A DNA stretch of 34,311 bases from positions 1 to 34,311 of the forward strand of contig QHWQ01000027.1 in the NCBI GenBank assembly GCA_003222635.1, read 5' to 3'. Of the stretch, positions 12,917-22,837 are shown in pieces. The DNA comes from Acidobacteriota bacterium (GTDB lineage Bacteria > Acidobacteriota > Vicinamibacteria > Vicinamibacterales > UBA2999). Position 1 is the stretch's first letter; each line of letters opens with the position of its first letter. Below the pieces are notes generated by a model, which was not told the DNA's origin, ran no database searches, and saw only the letters and a list, made by a program, of their open reading frames with translations. Made by a program: the position numbers and the translations under genes.

Positions 12917-15910
12917 TTAGAACAGCACCTTCACTCCCAGCTGCACCTGCCGCGACGAGTTCACCGTCCGCAATATCTGCCCGGCGGTGGCGAGCGGCGC
13001 CTCGTTCTGCGTCGCGCCGGCGAACACCGGCCGGGTGGGTGTGGCGAAGTTGGCGCGATTGAGCACGTTGAACACCTCGAGCCTGAATTGCAGCTTGGTG
13101 TCGCCCTTCAATGACTGGTTCTTCGTGAGCGAGGCGTCGACGTTCGCAAAGCCGGGGCCGCGCAGGAAGTTCCGAGGCGTGCTGCCGAAGGTTCCCTGCG
13201 GCTGCAGCTCGAACACGCTGGTGTCGAACCAGTGATTCGGATCACCCGTGACGATCTTGCGTGGATCGGTCCCGGGCTTCACGTTCGGCCGGTCTTCGGC
13301 TCCGCCGCCGAGGCTGCCCGCGCGCGACCAGTTGATCGTCTGTATCGACGGCGAGAACGGATAACCGCTGCGCATCATCAGCACACCGTTCAACTGCCAG
13401 CCGCGCAGCGCCGCGTTGTCGTGAAATGCGGGGAGCTCCCAGGTGCCGTTGGCCGTGAAGACATGGCGCGAATCGAACGAGGCTGCCGCCCACTCCGCAT
13501 CCAGGTTGTACGGATTCTGCGGATAGGTGGACCCGTTCACCGTGTCCATGCCGAGCTGCGCGTCGCCGTTGTCCATCGTCTTGCTGAGGGTGTAGGAGAC
13601 CTGCACCTGGTGGCCGGCACTGAAACGTTTCATCAGGCCCGTCTGCAGGGAGTTGTACGTCGAACGTCCATCGGAGGTGCGGTAGTCGATCGCCCCGAAG
13701 TTGGGATTGCGGCGCAATCCCAACTTCGGGGCGATCGACTACCGCACCAGCTCGCGCTGCATGTTGACGTTGTACGTCCATCCCATTGGCTGCTTGATGT
13801 GGTCGTCGAGCATGCGCAGGTTGAGCGACGACGTGGTCGTCGTCGACGGCCACACGGGTGTCGGAAACGGAATCGCGGTACCCGTGAAGTTGACGGACGG
13901 CGCGAACGGCCATGACGGAATCGCGAATCCGAGCGAGCTGGCGTACGGATTGTCCGTGTCGTAGTAGAGACCGCTGCCGCCGCGAATCGACGTGCGGCCG
14001 TTGCCGCCGACGTCCCACGCAAAGCCGAAGCGGGGCGAGACGTTGCGCAGTGACGGGTTGACGAACGGGCCCCCCGCAACCGTTGCAGGCGCCAGCAGGT
14101 CGGGCAGATACGCATCCCGGCCATCCTTGTCCTTCGGGAGCGTGAAGAACTCGTACCGCGCGCCGAGATTCAGCGTCAGGCCCGACGTGACGCGATAGTC
14201 ATCCTGGACGTAGAAACCGAACAGCGAGCTGGCCCGTCTGCGTGTCAGCACCCCGCAGGGCAGCACGCCCTGGAAGCGGCTGGGCGTACCAGCGAGGAAC
14301 TGCGCCAGGTTCGGGAAGGTGTAGAGGCCCCTGCTGTTCACCGTCGTCAGCTTGTCGGCGTACGAATGCTCGGCCAGCCCGCCGGTCTTCAGCAGGTGTT
14401 TCCCCCTCGTGTACGTGACATCGTCGCTCCACGTCCAGTAATCGATGTTCTGGTTCGAGGGCGAGATGTTGTCGTTGCCGAGCTGTCCCAGCCCTCCGAT
14501 CTGGATCGTGCCCATGAAGGGGGCTTCCGGGAAGAAGGAGAGCGGCGTCGACAAACTGTTCTGAGCGTACTGAACGTAGGCGAGCAGGCTGGTCGAGAAG
14601 CGCGCCGTATTGAGAAGCGTTGGGTTGAAGGTCCGTTTCTCCTCCACCGTAAGGAACTGATTGTCCGACGTCCCCCTCGTGAAGAACTGCGGAAGGCTCG
14701 TCGTCTGAATCGTGCCGGTGGCGATCGGATAGATCTGATGCGATCCGTCATAGGTATGGCGGACGAACAGGGAATCCTTGTCCGAGAGCTCGATGTCGAT
14801 GCGAGCTTGCGCGAAGTTCTCACGCGTCGGGCGCGTGAACTGGTAGTTGTACTGGCCGATGCCGGGCCCGAGATCGCGTCCGTTCGGCAGCGGATACAGA
14901 TCGAGGTATGGCCTGACCACCGGGTTGACCGTTCCCGCTCGGGCGGCCGCGGTGGGAACGGCCGTCAGGATCGTCATCCCCAGATCTTCCTGCAGCCGTT
15001 CGTACCCGCCGAAGAAGAAGATCCTGTTCTTCTGAATCGGTCCGCCCACCGTGCCGCCAAACTGATGGCGCGTCAACGGCGGCGGATCGCCGACGTCGAA
15101 GTAGTTGGGCGCGTCCATCCGGCTGTCGCGGAAGAACTCGAAGCCCGATCCGTGCACCTGGTTGCTCCCCGACTTGGTCGCGATGCTGACGACGCCGCCC
15201 ATCGCCCGGCCGTAATCCGCCGAGAACGCATTGGTGACGACGCGGAACTCCTGGATCGTCTCGACGCCAAGCGTGGTGTCGGCCGCGGTGACCGTCGCGA
15301 GGCCGGCGTACCCGCGGATGTTCGCGCCGTCCATCAGAAAGCTGTTCGACCGCCCGCCCATGCCGTTGATGTTCAACTGCACTCCGCGCGTGGCCGGCGC
15401 GGTGCCCGACTTCTCGGTGAACTGAGTGATGCCGGGCTGGAGCGTGGCGAGCGTGATGTAGTTGCGCCCGTTCAGCGGCAGCTCCTCGATCGTCTTCTCG
15501 AGGACGATCGCGGAGAGCGCGGACGAGCGCGTCTCGACCAGCGCACTCTCACCCGTCACGGTGATCGATTCCTGGGTCGCGCCAACCGAGAGGACGAAGT
15601 TCAGGCCCGCCTGCTGGGCGACCTGCAACGTGATGCCGCTCTGCACGCCGGTCCTGAACCCCTGCAGGCTGGCGCGCGTCTCGTACTTCCCGGGCGGCAG
15701 CCCGGGAACGGTGAAGTAGCCGTTCGCGTCGGTGACGGCATTCCGCGTCAGGCCTGTGTCGAGGTTGCTGATCACAACGTCGACGCCGGGCAGCACGCCG
15801 CCCGTTTCGTCTTTGATGGTGCCGGAGATGGTTGCTGACGTGATTTGCGCGACCGCGAGAGACGCACTTGCTACCAGGAGAACGACGCCGAGGGTCACTT
15901 TCAACCTCAT
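12917..15910 (-). pseudogene. Oar-like TonB-dependent receptor A, interrupted at a 73-bp palindrome
   Basis: ATG 15910 (GGGAGG SD) starts an intact signal peptide, a carboxypeptidase-regulatory domain (GTIKDETGGVLPGVDVVI... about residues 28-110), a plug (NGMGGRSNSFLMDGANIRG) and most of a large beta-barrel, but the frame stops at TAG 13739-13741 after NVNMQREL. The barrel resumes at about 13715 with NPNFGAIDYRTSDGRSTY and continues to LGVKVLF at 12917. The neighbour receptor (18472-21466) has about 46 extra residues between the matching points. Those residues are missing here, replaced by an inverted copy of the following 36 bases. Everything else aligns well, so the gene is either freshly inactivated or wrongly assembled. 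Function when intact: TonB-driven outer-membrane uptake, probably of large organic substrates. Confidence 0.85.
13676..13748. repeat. Perfect 36-bp inverted repeat with single-base centre
   Basis: Bases 13676-13711 are the exact reverse complement of 13713-13748, with one G at 13712 between them. One arm encodes receptor residues (PNFGAIDYRT, minus strand); the other arm has no coding sense and creates the stop codon. A perfect fold-back of this length at the point of a coding deletion is what template switching or an assembly fold-back leaves behind. Confidence 0.97.
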
Positions 15911-16018
15911 GACGGCCTCCCTGTCACTCAGGAAAAAGACAGGCACACCATAGCGAGGTTGAGAGACCGGATCAACCTACACCAACGTGCCTCCCGTGAC
16001 ATTCGCCGTCACTTCTGC

Positions 16019-17050
16019 TCAGGCCTCTTCCCATCTGAACCGTGAAGCCGCGATCATCCAGAACATTGCGGCGAAGGCGATCAGCACCAGCACCGGTAGT
16101 GCGGCGCCGCTCAGACCGATGCCTCGCCACGTCATCGCGTCGAGACCGTCGACGGCCCATCGCACCGGCAACACGATGGTCGCCTGCTGCAGCCACGCCG
16201 GGAAGATGAAGGTGGGCACCCAGGCGCCGCCGAGCATCACCATCAACAGCACGGCGAGTGTCGTCACGCCACGCGCGGTGGCCGGCGAATTGCCGATCGC
16301 CGCGACGAGCAGACCGAAGGTCGCGGCCATCATCGCGCACGCGATCGAGACGGCGAGGAAACCGGCGACGCTGCCCTCGATGCGCACGTGGAAGACGAGC
16401 ATGGCGAACCCGAACGAGACGAGCAGGATCAGCAGCGAGAGGACCGTCCCGCTGGCCGCCTTGCTCGAGAGAAGCGTGGCCCGGGAGATGGGCGCGCTGC
16501 GCAGGCGCTTCCACAGCCCGCGCTGGCGCTCGAGCAGCATCTCGACGCCCATGTTCGCCATGGCGAACAGCAGGAACTGAATCGCCATGCCCGCGAAGGA
16601 GTGCGCGTAGCCGTTGTACGCGATGTTCGAGCCGGCCGTCATGGCTTGCTCGTTCACGGTGTACGGCATCGTGATGCCGCGGCGCTGGTCGCCGCCGAAC
16701 GTCTCGGTGCTGACCGCCTCCATCACGTGCTGGGTCAGGATGCCGCGCACCATCGCGAGCTCCATGCCGCGCGAGGGGTCGTGGAGCAGCGTGAGCGCCG
16801 GTCTTTCCCCATCGCCGAAGAAGGCCTTGCCCGCTGCCTCGCCGAACCCTTTCGGGATGACGACGGCGACGGCCAGTGTCCCGCGCGTCACGAGATCCCG
16901 CGCCTCATCCTCGGTCGGCGTCGTCACCTTCAGGTTCTTGTCGGTCTCAGCGCCCGCGAGCACCTGTTTCGAGATCGCGGAGCGGTCCTGGTCAGTGAAG
17001 AAGAGCTGCAGATCCTTGCGGACCATCGCCAGAAACGGGATGACAGCCAT
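16019..17050 (-). CDS. ABC-2 type permease, N-terminally shortened by an apparent internal deletion
   Basis: A 343-residue protein whose ATG overlaps the ATPase stop (TGATG). It starts with a cytoplasmic MVRKDLQLFFTD, as ABC-2 permeases do, but then passes directly into QDRSAISKQV, DLVTRGTLAVAVVIPKGFGE and the large periplasmic loop. Family members have a first transmembrane helix and about 40 further residues (ending in 'VVDQD.SAIS') between these points. The junction is near plus 16988-16996. The remaining C-terminal half is normal: five hydrophobic helices including FAGMAIQFLLFAMANMGVEM, then ERQRGLWKRLRSAPIS and a final FRWEEA. Function when intact: drug, lipid or polysaccharide export. 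Lacking TM1, this copy is unlikely to work as written. Confidence 0.8.
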   Translation of the reverse strand: MAVIPFLAMVRKDLQLFFTDQDRSAISKQVLAGAETDKNLKVTTPTEDEARDLVTRGTLAVAVVIPKGFGEAAGKAFFGDGERPALTLLHDPSRGMELAMVRGILTQHVMEAVSTETFGGDQRRGITMPYTVNEQAMTAGSNIAYNGYAHSFAGMAIQFLLFAMANMGVEMLLERQRGLWKRLRSAPISRATLLSSKAASGTVLSLLILLVSFGFAMLVFHVRIEGSVAGFLAVSIACAMMAATFGLLVAAIGNSPATARGVTTLAVLLMVMLGGAWVPTFIFPAWLQQATIVLPVRWAVDGLDAMTWRGIGLSGAALPVLVLIAFAAMFWMIAASRFRWEEA

Positions 17051-17541
17051 CAGTCGCGCAAGCTCCTTCCGGTGAGCGTGAGGAAGACCGTTTCGAGCGT
17101 CGCGCGTTCGCCTCCCGACGTGGCGACGCACGCCTGCAGGCCGTCGAGCGTGTCCTCGGCAATCACTCTGCCGTGGTCCATCACGACGATCCGGTCGGCG
17201 AGACGCTCGACTTCTTCCATGTAATGCGTCGTGTAGAGCAGCGCCTTGCCGCGGCGTTTCAGCGTTTCGAGGTTCTCGAAGATCGCGTTGCGGCTCTGCG
17301 GGTCCACGCCAACGGTGGGCTCGTCGAGCAGCAGAATGTCGGGGTCGTGCAGCAACCCGGCGGCGAGGTTCAGCCGTCGCTTCATGCCGCCGCTATACGT
17401 TGCGACGCGGTCGTTCAGTCGATCGGCCAGGCCGACCAGCTGTCCCCGTTCGAGCGTAAACGACACGTCATCGACGGCGACGATCCGGCCGAACGACTTG
17501 CGCAGATGCGCGACCGTCAGCATGTCCGGAGACGCGCCCAT
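17050..17541 (-). pseudogene. ABC transporter ATPase lacking Walker A (internal deletion)
   Basis: The frame from ATG 17541 gives 163 residues (GTG 17556 would add five). The beginning is a normal ABC-2 ATPase: MLTVAHLRKSFGRIVAVDDV, SFTLERGQLVGL. Then follows ADRLNDRVATYSGGMKRRL, so the P-loop (GPNGAGKTT), Q-loop and helical-domain start, roughly 100 residues, are absent. The rest is intact: signature YSGGMKRR, Walker B ILLLDEPT, D-loop, and H-loop TTHYMEE. The junction lies at plus 17427-17441, within AGCTGGTCGGCCTG, consistent with deletion between two LVGL-encoding direct repeats. Without Walker A it cannot bind ATP normally. It is operonic with the damaged permease. Type and partner are clear; functionality is not expected. 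Confidence 0.8.
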
Positions 17542-17624
17542 CCTAACATCAGCCACTGACCCGGGTCATTTGACAGCCGCGTTGCTCGGGCGAAATGATC
17601 CCGGCCGTGGAGACGAGGTGCTAC

Positions 17625-18488
17625 ATGCCGAGGCCTACACTCACGATTTGCGTCTTCTTTCTAGCCAGTGTGATCGTCCTCGCTCAAAGAGCGGAAAAGC
17701 AGGAGCTCGTCGATATCGAGCTCATGACGTACCCCGAGATCTATTCCGCGATCCACGATCACGGTAAAACCACCGTTCTTGTATACAACGGCGGCACCGA
17801 ACAACGAGGTCCACATGCCGTGCTCGGTGGCCACACGCTGATGGCCCACGCAATCGCTCCAATGATTGCAAGAAAATTGGGCAACGCGCTTGTGGCGCCG
17901 GTTCTTCCATTTTCAGTGAATCCCGCCGGAGGCGTTGACCCGAAAATGCCGGGCGGCATCGAACTGTCTCCAGATCTGTTTCAGAAGGTGAACGAAGCCG
18001 TGGTGGATAGCATGGTCAAAAACGGCTTCAAGAACATCGTCCTGATGGGTGATCACGGCGGCGGCCAGGTCGAACTGAACAAGCTAGCCTCGGCAATGGA
18101 CGCGAAGTACGGCCCGCGGGGTACGCATGTCTATTTCTGCGGAGACGTGTACGAAAAATCGCGGCAGGAATTCGCAGTTTGGTTGACGAGCAAGCGATTG
18201 CCTCTCAGCAACCATGCGGGTATTTCGGATACTTCAACAATGCTCTATCTGCAGCCTGAACCCCAACAATGGGTGCGCAGTATTTACAAGACGACGATCG
18301 GTGATCCGGTCCTGCCGCCCGGTCAGCAGCCTGACCCGAATGTACCCCGCGTGAATAATGGCGTGACGGGTGACCCACGGCGCTCGACACCAGAAATCGG
18401 CAAACTGGTCGTTGAAATGAAAGTCAACAACGCTGTGGCGGAAATCAACAGATTGATCGGAAGAAGCCGCGTCAGAACAACACCTTAA
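17625..18488 (+). CDS. Secreted creatininase-family protein with altered metal ligands
   Basis: A 287-residue protein; ATG 17625 with GAGG six to seven bases upstream and a signal peptide (TICVFFLASVIVLAQ). The creatininase core is present: GGTEQRGPHAVLGGHTLMAH, PVLPFSVNPAG and MGDHGGGQVELNKL. In creatininase the metals are held by Glu34, His36, Asp45, His120 and Glu122. Here E59 is kept, but the His36 position is R61 and the Asp45 position is H70. The exported location and substitutions suggest a periplasmic amidohydrolase with a changed metal site or a non-catalytic homologue; the substrate is unknown. AT content and codon use look a little higher than in neighbours. Its 3' end overlaps receptor B by 17 bp, tail to tail. 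Confidence 0.75.
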   Translation: MPRPTLTICVFFLASVIVLAQRAEKQELVDIELMTYPEIYSAIHDHGKTTVLVYNGGTEQRGPHAVLGGHTLMAHAIAPMIARKLGNALVAPVLPFSVNPAGGVDPKMPGGIELSPDLFQKVNEAVVDSMVKNGFKNIVLMGDHGGGQVELNKLASAMDAKYGPRGTHVYFCGDVYEKSRQEFAVWLTSKRLPLSNHAGISDTSTMLYLQPEPQQWVRSIYKTTIGDPVLPPGQQPDPNVPRVNNGVTGDPRRSTPEIGKLVVEMKVNNAVAEINRLIGRSRVRTTP

Positions 18489-21466
18489 TCCCCAGCTGCA
18501 CCTGCCGCGAGGGGTTGACCGTTCGGACGACCTGACCGGCCGTCGCGAGCGGCGCCTCGTTCTGTGTCGCGCCGGCAAACACCGGCCTGGTCGGCGTGGC
18601 GAAGTTGGCGCGATTGAGCACGTTGAACACTTCGAGCCGCAACTGAAGCTTCGTGTCGCCTCGGAGTGCCTGATTCTTCACGAGCGACATATCGACGTTC
18701 GCGAAGCCGGGGCCGCGCAGGAAGTTCCGCGGCGTGTTGCCGACGGTCCCCTGCAGCGGCAGCTCGAACACGCTGGTGTCGAACCAGCCGTTCGGGTTGC
18801 CCGTAACGATCTTCTTGGGATCCGTGCCGGGCTTCACATTCGGCCGATCCTCGGCGTTGTTCGAAATGTTGCCGGTGCGCGACCAGTTCGGCGTCTGGAT
18901 CGAGGGCGAGAACGGGTAGCCGCTGTGCATCGACACGATTCCGTTCAACTGCCAGCCGCCGAGCACGGAGTTGTTGCGCAATGGCCGACGCAATCGTGTC
19001 GGTACTGAGCTGCGCGTCGCCGTTGTCCATTGCCTTGCTCAACGTGTAAGAAAGTTGGACCTGATATCCATTGCTGTACCGCCGCACGAGGCTCGTCTGC
19101 AGCGCGTGGTACGTTGACCGCCCGTCAGACCTCCGGTAATCGATGGTGCCCCACGCGGGATTCTGCCGCGGCGCTCCGGCCGGGAAGAAGAGCGACCCGT
19201 CGGCCTGTTTGACCGGCACGACGGGATTGCCCTCGATCGCGCTCACCAGGTCGTACCCCCGGGATCCGGCGTAGCCAACCATCATCGCCCAGCTCGCCGC
19301 GAGCTCCCGCTGGACGTTGACGTTGTACGTCACGCCCTTCGGTTGCTTGATGTGGTAGTCCATCGTGCGCATGCTGCGCGCGCCCACGGCGGTCGCCGTG
19401 GAAAACACCGGCGTCGGAAACGGAATCCCCGCGCCGCTGATATTCACGACGTTCACGAAGGGCGGCGACTGGAGCGTGATGCCGAGCGTGCTGTTGTACG
19501 GACCGTCAGTGTCGTGATAGAGCCCGCCGCCGCCGCGCACGGCCGTGCGGCCGTCGCCGCCGACGTCCCACGCAAAGCCGATGCGCGGCGCGACATTCTT
19601 CAGCGACGGGTTGACGAATGGCCCGCCCAGCACAGAGTCTGGCGACGTCCGCACATCAGGCAGATATGCATCCAGGCCGTTCTCGTCCTTCGGCACCGTA
19701 AAGAACTCGTAGCGAGCGCCAAGATTCAGCGTCAGCTTCGAGGTGACGCGGTAATCGTCCTGGACGTAGAAGCCGAAGAGCGTGTTCGGCCGCTGGCGGT
19801 GGAAGTTCGAGTCCGGCGTGTTGCCCTGGAAGCGGCTTGGAACGCCGGCCAGGAACTGCGCCAGGTTCGCGAAGGTATAGGTGCCGCGCGCATGGTTCGT
19901 CGTCAGCTTGTCGGCAAACGCGTGCTCGATGAGCGCGCCCGTCTTCAGCAGGTGCTTCCCCTGCGTGTAGGCGAGGTCATCGCTCCACGTCTTGTAGTCG
20001 ATGTTCTGCGACGATGGCTCGGCGGCGTAGTTGCCGACCTGCGACAGGCCTCCAATCAGGATGAGGCCCATGAACGGCGCTTCCGGCAGGAACGACAACG
20101 GCTGGCTCAGCGTATTGGCCGGATTCTGGATGTAGGTCAGGTGGCTCGAGGAGAAGCGCGCCGTATTGAGCAGGTTCTGCGTCAGCGTCCGCTTCGCTTC
20201 GACCGTGAAGAAACGGTTACCGGAATCCGACTTCGTGAAGAACTGCTCGAACCCCGTCGTCTGAATCGCGCCGCTCGAGACCGGCGCGACCTGGCGCGAG
20301 GCATCGTAGGTGTGGCGCACGAAGAGCGAGTCCTTGTTGGAGAGCTGGACGTCGACGCGTCCCTGCGCGAAGTTTTCCCGCGTCACGCGGTTGTACTCAT
20401 ACGTGTACTGCCCGATCCCGGGCCCGAGGTCGCGGCCGTTCGGCAGCGGAATGAGGTCGAGGTAAGGCCTGACGACTGGATTGACGGCTCCGCCGCGTGC
20501 GGCCGCCGTCGGCACCGCCGTGATCACCGTCGTGCCCAGATCCTCCTGCAGTCGCTCGTACCCGCCGAAGAAGAAGACCCGATTCTTCACGATGGGCCCG
20601 CCCACGGTGCCGCCAAACTGATGTCGCGTGAACGGCGGCGGGTCGCCGAGATCGAAGAAGTTGGGGGCGTCCATCTTGCTGTTGCGGAAGAACTCGAACC
20701 CCGAGCCGCGCAGGAGGTTCGTTCCCGCCTTCGTCGCAACGCTGATCACGCCGCCCATCGCGCGCCCATAGTCGGCCGAGAACGCGTTGGTGACGACGCG
20801 GAATTCCTGGATCGTCTCGACCCCGAGGGTGCTGTCGGCCGCCGTGACCGTGGCTTGCCCCGCGTACCCTCGCATATTGGCGCCGTCAATCAGATAGCTG
20901 TTCGACCGGCCGCCCATGCCATTGATATTGAGCTGAACGCCACGCTGCGCCGGCGAGGTGCTGGTGCGTTCGGTGAACTGGACGATGCCAGGCTGCAGCG
21001 TGGCCAGCATGATGTAGTTGCGGCCATTCAGCGGCAGCTCTTCGATCGCTTTCTCGAGAACGATCGCCGAGAGCGCGGACGAGCGCGTCTCGACGAGCGC
21101 ACTCTCGCCGGTCACGGTGATCGATTCCGCGGTTGTGCCAACCGAGAGGACGAAGTTCAGCCCCGCATCCTGGCCGACCTGCAGCGTGATGCCGTTCTGC
21201 ACGCCGGTCCTGAACCCCTGCAGGCTGGCGCGCGCCTCGTACCTTCCGGGTGGCAGCCCGGGCACCGTGAAGGAGCCGTTGGAGTCTGTGACGGCGCTCC
21301 GCGTCAGGCCCGTATCGAGATTCGCGATCACGAGATCGACGCCCGGCAGTACGCCGCCGGTTTCGTCCTTGATCGTGCCGGAGATGGTCGCCGACGTGAT
21401 TTGCGCGACCGCGAGGGATGCAGTTGCCACCAGGAGAACGACGCCGAGGATTACCTTCAGCCTCAT
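18472..21466 (-). pseudogene. Oar-like TonB-dependent receptor B, broken by an out-of-frame deletion
   Basis: ATG 21466 with AGGAGG SD begins signal peptide, carboxypeptidase-regulatory domain (ISGTIKDETGGVLPGVDLVI), plug and barrel, very similar to receptor A. At about 18980-18995 the frame changes: MDNGDAQLSTDTI is followed by unrelated residues, while the correct barrel continues in another frame as RNNSVLGGWQLNGIVSMHSG through to LGIKVLF (TGA 18472). Receptor A shows what is missing: about 40 residues including NGSTYPQNPYNLDAEWAAAS and SRHVFTANGTW. So a deletion of roughly 120 bp, not a multiple of three, removed two barrel strands. The long open frame continuing past the break to 18485 is not the true C-terminus. 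Upstream is otherwise complete. Confidence 0.85.
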
Positions 21467-21491
21467 GACGGCCTCCTACTGAAGTCGCAGA

Positions 21492-22334
21492 CTACGGTTC
21501 TCGCCCGGTCAGCTTGAGAAACTTCTGGTTCTCATGGCAGATGAATTCGATCATCTCGGACCCGTCTGCCACGATGTCCTGTTCGACTCTCACCGTAAAC
21601 GGACGTGTGTAGGCTTTCGGATCGTCGATGGTCACGTCAATCTGCAGGGTTCCGAAATTCACGCGGCGGAATCGCTCCGTCAACGTCAGCGCGTCGGTGA
21701 ACGGATCGCCTTTGCCGTCGAGCCACCCGTCGCCGGGGAGTCCCGTCAACGCGCCGCGGAAGTTGTTCGAGGTGACGACGAGCGTGTCGCCTTCCCACCG
21801 CCCGATGGAGTAGCCGTGCCAGTACGGCTGTGGCTCTCCCTGCGGCGGTAGAGGGCGGCCGTCCATGTAGATCGTGCGGATGCCGTAGTTCGATTCGAAC
21901 ACGATGACGATCTTCTGCGGCAGCTGGAGGATCTCTCGCGGCTGCGGGTCGAGGTGGTATTCGAGCGGCCCTTGCGGCAGACAGAGCGCGTCGGGATTGT
22001 CGAGCGCGCCCGCTCGTTTCTTCACGAGGTCCAGCGCCAACGGACGATAGGGCAGGCCTTCCTTGAACCCGTAGCCGATGTCGCCGAACGTCGCGAGCGG
22101 AGGCTGCCCCGCGGGCGCGGTGCCAGGCGCCTCCGTGCGGTTGGTGCGCATCCAGATGCCGGAGAGGTCCGGCTTGCCATCCGCTGTGCGCGGCGCGGGC
22201 GCTTTGAGATTCGGCTTGCCGTCAGCGCCCTTCGGAATGTTGGGCTTCGGATTCAACGGCCACTGCGCGGAGAGCGACGCCGAGAACGCAGCGACGATGG
22301 CCGCCGACACCACGACGGTGAATGACGGTTTCAT
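21492..22334 (-). CDS. Secreted SGIW/WEGDTLVV-type protein, function unknown
   Basis: A 280-residue protein; ATG 22334 with GGAGG 5 nt upstream. Much longer in-frame extension upstream is ignored because it runs antisense-like through the neighbouring gene and the signal peptide starts here (VVVSAAIVAAFSASLSAQ). The mature region has repeated 'G-DGKP-L-APAPRTADGKPDLSGIW', then LCLPQGPLEYH, YMDGRPLPP, YWHGYSIGRWEGDTLVV and SEMIEFICHEN. It is the most canonical member of the family in this window and matches 3672-4571 block for block. Co-directional with the DUF6152 gene 26 bp upstream, likely one transcript. It follows TonB receptor B on the same strand. Confidence 0.75.
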   Translation of the reverse strand: MKPSFTVVVSAAIVAAFSASLSAQWPLNPKPNIPKGADGKPNLKAPAPRTADGKPDLSGIWMRTNRTEAPGTAPAGQPPLATFGDIGYGFKEGLPYRPLALDLVKKRAGALDNPDALCLPQGPLEYHLDPQPREILQLPQKIVIVFESNYGIRTIYMDGRPLPPQGEPQPYWHGYSIGRWEGDTLVVTSNNFRGALTGLPGDGWLDGKGDPFTDALTLTERFRRVNFGTLQIDVTIDDPKAYTRPFTVRVEQDIVADGSEMIEFICHENQKFLKLTGREP

Positions 22335-22360
22335 GTCAGCCTCCAGACGAACGCCGAACG

Positions 22361-22762
22361 CTATTGTTGTGGGGCCTGATCGTTGGCGCCCGCGAACAGC
22401 CTCTTCCCGGTGCTTGCCAGGGTGACCGTCTGTGCGTTGGCGTTGTTCGACCCGTTCTTGGCTCGCGTCCCTTCGATGGTGACGATGTCGCCGGCCTTCA
22501 GCGTCAAGCGCGTCCAGCCCTGCCTCATGAGGCCGCTCGCGGCGGCGAGCTCGAATCCCCAGTTGGCGACGTTGCCCGATTCGTCCTTGGCGTCGATGTA
22601 AATCCAGGCGTGCGGGTTGGTCCACTCGTATTTCGTGACGGCGCCGGTCAGCTTGACCGGCTTGTTGGCGTCGAATTCCGCGGCGAACGAGTGATGCGCG
22701 GTCGCGGGTCTTACAAGAAGCAGTAAACCCGCCGCGACGAGGACAACGAGTGTCGACTTCAT
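22361..22762 (-). CDS. Secreted DUF6152 family protein
   Basis: A 133-residue protein with ATG 22762 and GGAGG 8 nt upstream. Signal peptide TLVVLVAAGLLLLV ends at ATA, giving mature HHSFAAEFD. Family blocks are LTGAVTKYEWTNPHAW, NWGFELAAASGLMRQGW, LKAGDIVTIEGTRAKNG and LASTGKRLF. It pairs with the downstream SGIW protein, as at 3214-4571. Divergent from pcaH with 75 bp between the start codons. The conserved HHS and NPH residues are the only candidate functional groups I can see; metal or heme binding is speculation. Confidence 0.8.
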   Translation of the reverse strand: MKSTLVVLVAAGLLLLVRPATAHHSFAAEFDANKPVKLTGAVTKYEWTNPHAWIYIDAKDESGNVANWGFELAAASGLMRQGWTRLTLKAGDIVTIEGTRAKNGSNNANAQTVTLASTGKRLFAGANDQAPQQ

Positions 22763-22822
22763 GCGTCAGACCTCCATGTGAAGTGGCGACGAGGTCTCGA
22801 AGTGTGGGTGATTGTAGTCGAT

Positions 22823-22837
22823 TATCATCTGCCTGAC
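22823..22837 (+). promoter_or_regulatory. Candidate -10 box with leaderless start for pcaH
   Basis: TATCAT at 22823-22828 ends 9 nt before ATG 22838, in a locally AT-richer stretch (GATTGTAGTCGATTATCATC). No SD sequence precedes the ATG. This is the loosest of the seven examples because of the 9-nt spacing. Confidence 0.35.

Noticed and set aside
14366-15838. A 490-residue plus-strand open frame
   Set aside because: Antisense shadow of TonB receptor A with the same low-complexity Arg/Glu composition.
17050-17556. Considered a wrong start codon as the reason for the missing Walker A in the ATPase
   Set aside because: The normal N-terminal strand (LTVAHLRKSFGRIVAVDDVSF) is present before the gap, so the P-loop is missing from the middle, not upstream of the start.
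19343-21517. A 724-residue open frame on the plus strand
   Set aside because: It is the antisense shadow of TonB receptor B in GC-rich DNA. It is Arg/His/Asp-rich, has no domain landmarks, and runs opposite an obviously conserved receptor.
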